Shown piece by piece: positions 1 through 5,549 of a DNA stretch of 5,549 bases (its first letter is position 1; every line of letters begins with the position of its first letter). The DNA lies in the NCBI GenBank assembly GCA_016743925.1, contig JADGFH010000430.1, forward strand, positions 1 to 5,549, in the 5' to 3' direction. The stretch comes from Labilibaculum sp. (GTDB taxonomy: Bacteria > Bacteroidota > Bacteroidia > Bacteroidales > Marinifilaceae). Below the pieces are notes generated by a model. The model made no database searches. It was not told the origin of the DNA and worked only from the letters and a program-made list of their open reading frames with translations. The translations under genes and the position numbers were made by a program.

Positions 1-864
1 CATTGAAATTGAATATAAAACAAGAGCAAACCATATTAAACCAAAGGCAATGGCTTGTTCGTATCTAAAAACTTCACCATAAATAACAACACCTATTAAA
101 AGCATTAAACTTGGACCAATGTATTGCATAAATCCTAGTGCCGATAGAGGGATTCTTTGAGCTCCTTTGGCAAACCAGTATAATGGGAGTGTGGTTACAA
201 TACCAGCTAACATTAGGTACGAATCCATTGTTAGGGAAATTGAAAATAATGCTCCGGATTCTGTCCAAAGTTTATATCCAATAAAGATTGCAGCAAAAGG
301 TGTGAGCAATAATGTTTCCATTGTTAAAGCAGGAATTGCTTCTAAACCCGCAGTTTTTTTAACTAAACCATATAGGCCAAAAGTACAGGCCAATATTATC
401 GCAATCCAAGGGAATTCACCAAAGTCGATGGTTAAGTAAATAACCGCTGCTGAAGCTATAAGTAGTGCTGAAAATTTTAATTTGTCTAATTTTTCATTCA
501 GAACTAGCACTCCTAGTAATACGTTAACAATTGGGTTGATATAATAGCCTAGACTAGCTTCTACAATTTGATTGGTATTTACAGCATAAATAAATAAACC
601 CCAATTTAGTCCAATAAGTAGGGATGAAATAATTAAACTTTTACGAGTTTTTTTCTGCCTTAATAAATTAAGAACTTTCTTTTGTTTGGTCCATAATAAG
701 AGTAAAATCAGAAAGATAAAAGACCAGAAAATACGATGAGCTAAAATTTCTAGGGCAGAAACATTAGATAATAATTTCCAGAATATAGGAAGTATACCCC
801 ATGCAAAAAAGGCTTGAAGGGCGTAAATATAGCCCATTGTTGTATTCTTGGTATTTTCCATGGA
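1..864 (-). CDS. rarD: RarD-family EamA/DMT permease (3' end beyond window)
   Basis: Translation of the minus strand from ATG at 864 gives 288 open residues running off the left edge with no stop. It is very hydrophobic, with about ten predicted membrane helices. The N-terminal region (residues 11-48) carries the RarD pattern: aromatic-WG-x-LP-x-FWK, then ALEILAHR, then FW. NWGLFIYAVN (87-96), GYYINP (106-111) and a late YGE (262-264) also match RarD and the EamA fold of drug/metabolite transporters. E. coli RarD is about 296 residues, so probably only a short C-terminal tail is missing. The family is often named chloramphenicol-sensitive protein RarD, but its physiological substrate is poorly defined; a role as inner-membrane small-molecule transporter is family knowledge, and no substrate can be read here. 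The ATG start fits because the first membrane helix begins a few residues later. It is transcribed divergently from the histidine kinase gene. Confidence 0.93.
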
Positions 865-887
865 AATCTGCTTTATCGAGTTGGCAA

Positions 888-895
888 ATGTAATT
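888..895 (-). promoter_or_regulatory. Candidate Bacteroidota -7 promoter box for the rarD-like gene
   Basis: On the minus strand this reads TACATTTG, an exact match to the Bacteroidota sigma-factor element TAnnTTTG. A start site about seven bases downstream would give a short leader of roughly 17 bases before the ATG at 864. A partial -33 element (GTTTT rather than TTTG) lies 17 bases upstream of the box. The match and its position are seen directly; promoter activity is inferred. Confidence 0.45.
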
Positions 896-972
896 AAAAA
901 TGAACATGGAAAACATTTTCACGCTACATTATATCTTAAAATTTTGTTAAGAAAATTAAATATTGATTACCT

Positions 973-1025
973 ATAGATATAAGCTGTATATGTGTTTTTA
1001 GCTGCTAATTTGCATTTATATCTAT
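973..1025. repeat. 10-bp perfect inverted repeat with 33-base spacer
   Basis: ATAGATATAA at 973-982 is the exact reverse complement of TTATATCTAT at 1016-1025. The spacer contains the odd-centred palindrome TTAGCTGCTAA and two copies of AGCTG. A second, looser pair, CCTATA at 970-975 and TATAGG at 1038-1043, nests around it. It lies between two divergent genes, so a regulator site or a cruciform-forming element is possible. All arms are AT-rich, and chance cannot be excluded in DNA of this composition. Confidence 0.5.
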
Positions 1026-1161
1026 TTAATACGCTATTATAGGAAGGGAATTAAATCAGCAATTACTTGATACAATGAGTAGAGATCTGGGTAACTAGTA
1101 TGGGCCATTTTACAGCAATCGAAAAGATTCTCGGTTAATAGTTCCAAAATGTAATCCAATG

Positions 1162-1195
1162 ATGGGATGATCATTTAATTTTGCAATTCTCCCAT
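1162..1195. repeat. Short inverted repeat flanking a TAnnTTTG match
   Basis: ATGGGA at 1162-1167 and TCCCAT at 1190-1195 are inverted repeats. Between them, at 1176-1183, is TAATTTTG, an exact plus-strand TAnnTTTG match. No TTG is present at the expected -33 distance. The arrangement resembles an operator embracing a promoter box, but six-base arms are weak evidence. Confidence 0.25.
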
Positions 1196-1217
1196 TCGCA
1201 CATTATGATAATAACGA

Positions 1218-1255
1218 TTGCTTTATTTAGAGTTTATTTTCAGTTGTTTATTTAG
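1218..1255 (+). repeat. Direct repeats TTG(C)TTTATTTAG upstream of the kinase gene
   Basis: TTTATTTAG occurs at 1222-1230 and again at 1247-1255, each preceded by TTG (with one extra C in the first copy). A third partial copy, TTTATTT, lies at 1233-1239. The second copy directly follows the TTG proposed as the -33 element of the kinase promoter, so these could be regulator half-sites or simply A/T-rich promoter-upstream sequence. Confidence 0.4.
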
Positions 1256-1275
1256 TTGAGTAATTATTTTCTTTG
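1244..1275 (+). promoter_or_regulatory. Candidate Bacteroidota promoter for the TPR histidine kinase gene
   Basis: TTG at 1244-1246 and TTTCTTTG at 1268-1275 fit the Bacteroidota -33/-7 arrangement with a 21-base spacer. The -7 element matches TAnnTTTG at five of six defined positions (A replaced by T). Initiation near 1282 would give a leader of about 70 bases before the ATG at 1354. The same bases include the TTG that opens the longest reading frame of the kinase, which suggests that TTG is promoter sequence rather than a start codon. Confidence 0.35.
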
Positions 1276-1353
1276 CATGAAAAATATATTTATAAAGCGA
1301 TAAGCTTAAAAATAATGCTATTTTTAGGTAAATGTATTCTATTAACTAATTGT

Positions 1354-3321
1354 ATGAACGTACCTCGTCGAGTCTTAACTATTTTATTTCTTTTAAGTAC
1401 GACACTTTTTACCTTTGGACAATCAGGAGGTAAAACGATAGAGGAATTATTCTCCGAAGTTGAGCTATCTAAAAAAATTAAACTATTAGGCGATCAATGT
1501 TGGAAGTATAGAGATAGTAAACCAGATTCAGCTCTAATTTTAGGAAAGCAGGCAATAGATTTGGCGGTAAAGCATAATATTCGAGAAGAGTATCCACGTC
1601 TTTATGGTTATATAGGGGTAGTGTATTTGCATTATTTGCATGACATAAAAGAGTCTACTCCGTATCTACATCATTCAATGGAGTATAGTTTTGAACAAAA
1701 AGATACAGTCCAATTAGCTTATTCATATAATAATTTAGGTGATTTATATTTACTTACTGGGAATACCCCTTTGTCTTTAAAATATTCAAAACAATCATTA
1801 GAATTATTTGAAAAAATAAATCATCCAGTTGGGAAATCATATTCGTATACAAATATGGGCCTGGCATGTCGTCAAAATAAAGAATTTAATTTGGCGATAC
1901 ATTATCTTGATTTAGCAAAGGATGCCTGGAGAGAATTAGATGATGAACTTGGAATTGGTTCTGTTTTATTAGAAATGGCACGAACTTATGAAGCTCAGGG
2001 AAATTATGATGTAGCAATGAGCTATTATCAAAAATCATTTAATAAAACACTCGGATTAGCTAATGTAAGATATGCAGCTTTTTGTTTGCATGGTATGGCA
2101 ACAATTTATTATTATCGCAATAAGTACGATAAAGCATTTGAATATTATAATAAGGCCTTAGTGTTAAATCAAAAAAGGAATTATAAGTATGGTCAAATTG
2201 ATAATTACATTGGTTTGGCAATAGTTTATGCCAAAAAAAATAAGAATCTTGAAGGAGAAGCGGCATTATTCAAAGCGCAAGAATTAGCTCAATCTTTGGG
2301 TTTGAATGTGAAGATTTTAGAAGTGCAGCAAGCTTATGCCAATTTCTATCAAATTTTGAAAGATTTTACAAAAGCTTTGGAGTGTTATAATAGATACTAT
2401 TATCAATATGACTCTATATTTTCGATTCAACAGTTTGAGATGATTAATGAAATGGAGAATCGTTTCTCTATCCAAGAAAAACTTTCCAATGCAGAGAAAG
2501 AATTAGAATCCAGAAAATCAAAAGAAGCATATTTAATGATAATTATCCTATTAATGATTTTTGTTGCTGTTGCTTTTTATAGTCGATATCAGACTCATCG
2601 TAAATTAAGTTGGAAGTTGGCAGAGATTAATAAAACAAAAGACAAGTTGTTCTCAGTTATTTCTCATGATTTAAAAAATCCATTTAATTCTCTTATTGGT
2701 TTTAGTGAGCTATTGGTAGAAGAAGTTGAAAGAGGAAATTTAGAAAATATTAAGAGGTTTTCTGGATACTTGAATCAAGCGTCACATGAAGGGATGAAAT
2801 TACTTACTTCTCTTCTGGATTGGTCAAGGTCTCAATCTGGAACCATTAGCTTTTCCCCATGTCTTTTAAAATTAGAAGATGTTTATGATGATTTGAATGA
2901 GTTTTTTGAGCAAGAAAGGCATAGATATGGAATCACTATTGATTTTAATTCTCTTGTAAAGGAAGAGATAGTTGTTGATCCAGATATATTGCGAACTGTG
3001 TTAATGAATTTAATTTCGAATGCAATAAAATACACTACCGAAAATGGAGTAATTCATGTTGAAGCCAGCAGATTAAACGACGTGATACAAATTAAGGTTC
3101 GGGATAATGGAACAGGAATGTCTAATGAAGTGGTTGGTAATTTGTTTAATCAAGATGAGCAATTGGTAAGTACTCCAGGTTTAAGAAATGAACAAGGTAC
3201 GGGCTTGGGCTTGAGTATTTGTGCTGAGTTGGTACGTATTCATAATGGGAAAATACATGTTGAAAGCGAATTGGGAGCGGGTAGCTTGTTCGAGATTGAA
3301 ATCCCTTTTGTCCTTAAATAA
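1354..3321 (+). CDS. TPR-containing membrane sensor histidine kinase
   Basis: The protein has 655 residues. Residues 1-22 form a signal peptide (basic MNVPRR, hydrophobic core, FG|Q junction). Residues 45-357 hold about eight TPR-like helix pairs with a period near 40 residues. A charged, probably coiled-coil stretch (364-391) leads into one membrane helix (393-409). The cytoplasmic kinase follows: H-box SHDLKNP with phospho-acceptor His438, N-box NLISNAIKYT (552-561, Asn556), G1 box DNGTGM (584-589), F-box Phe598 and G2 box GTGLGL (615-620). All catalytic boxes are intact. The likely role is autophosphorylation on His438 in response to a signal or partner at the periplasmic TPR domain, with transfer to a response regulator; the signal is unknown. 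There is no receiver domain and no regulator gene nearby, so it looks orphan. The frame stays open upstream to a TTG at 1273, but ATG 1354 puts the signal peptide at the N-terminus, so I prefer it. ATG 1315 is a second alternative. Confidence 0.93.
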   Translation: MNVPRRVLTILFLLSTTLFTFGQSGGKTIEELFSEVELSKKIKLLGDQCWKYRDSKPDSALILGKQAIDLAVKHNIREEYPRLYGYIGVVYLHYLHDIKESTPYLHHSMEYSFEQKDTVQLAYSYNNLGDLYLLTGNTPLSLKYSKQSLELFEKINHPVGKSYSYTNMGLACRQNKEFNLAIHYLDLAKDAWRELDDELGIGSVLLEMARTYEAQGNYDVAMSYYQKSFNKTLGLANVRYAAFCLHGMATIYYYRNKYDKAFEYYNKALVLNQKRNYKYGQIDNYIGLAIVYAKKNKNLEGEAALFKAQELAQSLGLNVKILEVQQAYANFYQILKDFTKALECYNRYYYQYDSIFSIQQFEMINEMENRFSIQEKLSNAEKELESRKSKEAYLMIIILLMIFVAVAFYSRYQTHRKLSWKLAEINKTKDKLFSVISHDLKNPFNSLIGFSELLVEEVERGNLENIKRFSGYLNQASHEGMKLLTSLLDWSRSQSGTISFSPCLLKLEDVYDDLNEFFEQERHRYGITIDFNSLVKEEIVVDPDILRTVLMNLISNAIKYTTENGVIHVEASRLNDVIQIKVRDNGTGMSNEVVGNLFNQDEQLVSTPGLRNEQGTGLGLSICAELVRIHNGKIHVESELGAGSLFEIEIPFVLK

Positions 3322-3420
3322 GGATGAGAATTAGAGATGTATTTGGGTGAAAAGAGAATTTTTTCTTGATTTCCATGGCTATTAAATTGTTTAAACGTTT
3401 TAGTGTGATTTTGTTTACTA

Positions 3421-3460
3421 TGTGCTGTTAGTGAGTGGTTTGGCGATGTGGCTGTTAGTG
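3421..3460 (+). repeat. Near-perfect direct repeat in a G/T-rich spacer
   Basis: TGTGCTGTTAGTG at 3421-3433 and TGTGGCTGTTAGTG at 3447-3460 differ by one inserted G. They sit in the 266-base gap between the kinase and the acyl-CoA ligase, within a stretch (about 3395-3465) that is rich in G and T and poor in C on this strand, unlike the rest of the spacer. The spacer also has a run of ten T at 3513-3522 without a convincing preceding stem, and no clear terminator follows the kinase stop codon. Function is unknown; paired regulator sites or a slippage duplication are both possible. Confidence 0.5.
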
Positions 3461-3587
3461 TAGGAAATGATCATGAAAGAAGCATTTGTTGCAAAATGAT
3501 AAGCTAATGTTCTTTTTTTTTTAACTTGCGAAAGTAGCAGTAGTTTAATTCAACCTTATTATCTGCTTGCGACGATTAAACCAAACC

Positions 3588-5234
3588 ATGATGAAACAGT
3601 ATAAAAGCTTAACATTTCCTGCTCTTTTTTCAGAAACTGTAGAGAAATTTGGAACCTGTAACGCAATGGCCCTTGTTGGGCAAATACCTTTTACTTATAA
3701 CGAGGTAAATTCACATATTCAATCTTTAATTGTATTTTTTGAGAAGCTAGGTATTAAGCCTGGTGATAAGATAGGTCTTTTAAGCACTAACATGCCTAAC
3801 TGGGGTATGGCTTATTATGCAACGACATTTATGGGGGCAGTTGTGGTTCCTATGCTGCCAGATTTTAGTGAATTCGAGATTGAAAATATCTTAAAGCATT
3901 CAGGGGCGAAGGCGATGTTTGTTTCAAAAGGTTTACGGTCTAAAATAGACAAGATAGACGTTAAGACATTACAATCTAAAATTAGCATTGAGGATTTTTC
4001 GCTGATTAATTCAGTGGAATCTTCACCTAAATTTGACCTAACTGAAAAATCGGTTAAAGATTACCATATTAATGAAGATGATATGGCAGCAATTATTTAT
4101 ACTTCTGGAACAACGGGAAGTTCTAAGGGGGTAATGTTGTCACATAAAAATATTTGTTCTAATGCTATTAGTTCTAAAACAATTCATCCAATGGATGAAA
4201 CAGATCGCTTCCTTTCAATATTGCCATTGTCTCATACTTACGAAAATACTTTAGGCTATGTGATTCCTATGCTCGCTGGTGCTTGTATATATTATTTAGG
4301 GAAAACTCCTGTTCCATCTTTGTTAATATCTGCTTTTAAAGAGGTGAAGCCAACCATTATGTTCTCGGTGCCTTTAATTATTGAGAAAATTTATCGTGGA
4401 AAAGTTTTACCATCCATTAATGGAAAGGCAGTTACTAAATACCTTTATAAAATACCTTTTTTCCGTAAGAAATTAAATGCTGTTGCGGGTAAGAAATTAA
4501 AGGAAACCTTTGGTGGTGCTTTAACCTTTTTTGGAATTGGAGGGGCTAAACTGAACTCGCAAGTTGAATTGTTTCTTCGAGAAGCTAAATTTCCATATGC
4601 AATTGGTTATGGTTTGACAGAAACGGCTCCATTGTTAGCTGGTAGTGGTCCAGCTATTACTAAATTTCAATCAACTGGTCCTGCTTTAGTAGGTGTTGAG
4701 TTGAAAATTAATAATCCTGATCCACATACTGAAGTTGGGGAAGTTTGGGCAAAGGGAGATAATATCATGATGGGATATTATAAGGAACCAGAGAAAACGA
4801 AAGAAGTATTGACAGAAGATGGCTGGTTTAAAACTGGTGATCTTGCAAAATTAGATAAGGATAATTACTTGTATATAGAAGGTCGTTTGAAAAATATGAT
4901 CGTTGGAGCAAGTGGTGAAAATATTTACCCTGAAGAAATCGAATCAGTAATCAATAATTTTAAACATGTTGTTGAATCGGTGGTTGTAGAGCAAAAAGGG
5001 AAGTTGGTTGCAATGGTTCATTTTAATCATGAGGAGTTAGAGCAACAATACAAACATCTTAAAAAAGAAATTGAAAACTATGTAGATTATACAGTAGATG
5101 AGTTGATTGAAGAATTACAAATCTATGTGAACTCTAGAGTAAATAAGTTTTCTCAAGTACAAATGGTTGTTTCACAGGTTGATCCTTTTCAAAAAACAGC
5201 AACCCATAAGATAAAACGATTTTTATATTATTAG
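3588..5234 (+). CDS. AMP-binding acyl-CoA ligase, long-chain fatty acid type
   Basis: This is a complete 548-residue member of the ANL superfamily of adenylate-forming enzymes. Visible motifs are the P-loop YTSGTTGSSKG (171-181), LPLSHTYE (212-219, the form usual in long-chain acyl-CoA synthetases), GYGLTET (340-346), the ribose-binding TGD (416-418), GRLKNMI (432-438), GENIYPEEIE (443-452) and the C-terminal KTATHKIKR, whose Lys541 is the expected adenylation lysine. The predicted reaction is ATP-dependent activation of a fatty acid to acyl-AMP and then acyl-CoA at the cytoplasm/membrane interface, feeding beta-oxidation or phospholipid synthesis. It lacks a signal peptide or membrane helix. 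Chain-length preference cannot be read from the sequence. The frame is open from a TTG at 3567, but the tandem ATGs at 3588 and 3591 are more likely starts, and the similarity-bearing part begins just after them. It is probably monocistronic, ending at a strong terminator seven bases after the stop. Confidence 0.92.
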   Translation: MMKQYKSLTFPALFSETVEKFGTCNAMALVGQIPFTYNEVNSHIQSLIVFFEKLGIKPGDKIGLLSTNMPNWGMAYYATTFMGAVVVPMLPDFSEFEIENILKHSGAKAMFVSKGLRSKIDKIDVKTLQSKISIEDFSLINSVESSPKFDLTEKSVKDYHINEDDMAAIIYTSGTTGSSKGVMLSHKNICSNAISSKTIHPMDETDRFLSILPLSHTYENTLGYVIPMLAGACIYYLGKTPVPSLLISAFKEVKPTIMFSVPLIIEKIYRGKVLPSINGKAVTKYLYKIPFFRKKLNAVAGKKLKETFGGALTFFGIGGAKLNSQVELFLREAKFPYAIGYGLTETAPLLAGSGPAITKFQSTGPALVGVELKINNPDPHTEVGEVWAKGDNIMMGYYKEPEKTKEVLTEDGWFKTGDLAKLDKDNYLYIEGRLKNMIVGASGENIYPEEIESVINNFKHVVESVVVEQKGKLVAMVHFNHEELEQQYKHLKKEIENYVDYTVDELIEELQIYVNSRVNKFSQVQMVVSQVDPFQKTATHKIKRFLYY

Positions 5235-5240
5235 ATATAC

Positions 5241-5269
5241 AAAAGGCTGATTTTCATCAGCCTTTTTTT
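5241..5269 (+). terminator. Intrinsic terminator, probably bidirectional
   Basis: AAAAGGCTGAT (5241-5251) pairs perfectly with ATCAGCCTTTT (5256-5266) across a TTTC loop, giving an 11-bp stem with a seven-T run at 5263-5269. It begins seven bases after the ligase stop. Read on the minus strand the same hairpin is followed by TTTTG, a weaker tail, and it lies about nine bases past the stop of the convergent gene, so it probably ends both transcripts. Confidence 0.92.
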
Positions 5270-5277
5270 ATGCCTTC

Positions 5278-5549
5278 TTATTCGTCTAGAGACCAACTGT
5301 AAATTAAGGAGGCATCTCCAGTGAATTCTTTTTCTCTGTCAATTTCAGTTTGATTTTCGAATTCAAGGCCAAAGCGTTCAAAAGCACTGATAAATCCAAA
5401 ATCTCGATCTGGAATACCTTTTAGAATTTTACCAACTAGTGAGACAGCCTTTTTGGAAATCACTAACCAAGGAACTGTTGCAGCACCAACAAGATCTGTA
5501 ACAATACCAAACGCGTCGCCAGCAATACCAGTTTCAATTTCTGTTAATA
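5278..5549 (-). CDS. Unrecognised protein, C-terminal 89 residues only
   Basis: On the minus strand a frame is open from the right edge to a TAA at 5278-5280, giving 89 residues and no start within the window. I do not recognise the family. The first half visible is rich in Gly, Ala, Val and Ile, with a moderately hydrophobic stretch (about visible residues 12-35) followed by KKAVSLVGKILKGIP, which could be an amphipathic or membrane-associated helix. The last half is charged (DRDFGF, ERFGLEFENQTEIDREKEF) and ends in an acidic SWSLDE. A GTG at 5461-5463 could start a 61-residue protein, but the frame continues open upstream without an ATG, so an internal valine is more likely. The stop lies close to the shared convergent terminator, which supports a genuine gene end. 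Confidence 0.65.
   Translation of the reverse strand, partial: LTEIETGIAGDAFGIVTDLVGAATVPWLVISKKAVSLVGKILKGIPDRDFGFISAFERFGLEFENQTEIDREKEFTGDASLIYSWSLDE

Larger units (their letters stand above)
865..1353. other. Gene-free divergent intergenic region (about 490 bases)
   Basis: This stretch separates the divergent permease and histidine kinase genes. No frame carries a convincing protein; the only ATG-initiated frames seen are very short (for example 1075-1098, 1100-1138 and 1277-1303). It shows no tRNA or rRNA signature and no G+C-rich terminator. It does hold candidate promoters for both genes, a 10-bp perfect inverted repeat (973-1025), an AT-rich interrupted palindrome (TCTTAA at 934-939 against TTAAGA at 947-952), a weak inverted repeat at 1162-1195 and direct TTTATTTAG repeats just before the kinase gene. 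The length is generous for two simple promoters, so regulator binding sites or an unrecognised RNA are possible but not shown. Confidence 0.7.

Noticed and set aside
74..268. Minus-strand open frame of 64 residues
   Set aside because: It overlaps the permease gene on the same strand in another frame, and its translation has no membrane or domain pattern; it is a shadow frame.
167..439. Plus-strand open frame of 90 residues
   Set aside because: It lies wholly antisense to the permease gene, which has clear family motifs; no independent support.
929..950. TTAACA and TATAAT on the minus strand, resembling a sigma-70 promoter
   Set aside because: The spacer is only 11 bases, far from 17, and Bacteroidota do not use this consensus; the TACATTTG box at 888-895 is a better candidate.
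1100..1138. Tiny frame MGHFTAIEKILG in the divergent intergenic region
   Set aside because: Twelve residues with no promoter-to-start logic or ribosome-binding context; frames of this length are expected by chance.
1277..1303. Tiny frame MKNIFIKR just after the putative kinase promoter, a possible leader peptide
   Set aside because: Eight residues with no attenuator-like hairpins or regulatory codon run following it.
2060..2266. Minus-strand open frame of 68 residues
   Set aside because: It is antisense to the TPR region of the kinase and is composed of residues expected from reversed TPR codons.
3352..3366. AAGAGA/TTTCTT stem after the kinase stop as a terminator
   Set aside because: Weak A/T stem including a G-T pair and no proper T tail beyond the stem.
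3375..3431. 18-residue frame starting MAIKLFKRF with a basic then hydrophobic pattern, resembling a small membrane peptide
   Set aside because: Short enough to arise by chance in T-rich DNA, and no promoter or ribosome-binding feature supports it.
3483..3522. Stem CATTTG/CAAAATG followed by ten T, as a terminator of the kinase transcript
   Set aside because: The stem is short, AT-rich and bulged, and 14 bases separate it from the T run, so it does not fit an intrinsic terminator.
5278..5463. A separate 61-residue gene starting at GTG 5463
   Set aside because: The frame continues open upstream to the window edge, so the GTG is more likely an internal valine codon of a larger gene.

Overview
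The window is strongly AT-rich double-stranded chromosomal DNA, most likely from a member of the Bacteroidota (class Bacteroidia or a close relative). Three things point there. The periplasmic-TPR/transmembrane/histidine-kinase architecture at 1354-3321 is typical of that phylum, and its signal peptide ends in the characteristic FGQ. No Shine-Dalgarno sequence is evident before any start codon. Upstream regions carry matches to the Bacteroidota promoter element TAnnTTTG. The genus cannot be read from this window.

Layout. Positions 1-864 (minus strand) encode nearly all of a RarD-type EamA/DMT permease whose last residues lie beyond the left edge. Positions 865-1353 are a gene-free divergent intergenic region with candidate promoters for both flanking genes and several inverted and direct repeats. 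Positions 1354-3321 (plus) encode a TPR-containing sensor histidine kinase. Positions 3322-3587 are a gene-free spacer with a G/T-rich, C-poor patch containing a near-perfect 13/14-nt direct repeat. Positions 3588-5234 (plus) encode a complete AMP-binding acyl-CoA ligase of the long-chain fatty acid type. A strong intrinsic terminator follows at 5241-5269. Positions 5278-5549 (minus) hold the C-terminal 89 residues of an unrecognised protein converging on that terminator.

The genes do not look like one pathway. The permease and kinase genes are divergent, the kinase and ligase genes share a strand but are separated by 266 bases, and the last gene is convergent. No response regulator lies next to the kinase. 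The most useful corrections are to gene starts. The longest open frames of both the kinase and the ligase begin at TTG codons that are probably not used; downstream ATG codons are better, and for the kinase the ATG places a signal peptide exactly at the N-terminus.

I found no mobile element, CRISPR array, tRNA or rRNA, and nothing that I can honestly call a new biological system. The most open items are the unrecognised partial protein at the right end and the repeat-rich divergent region at 934-1275.
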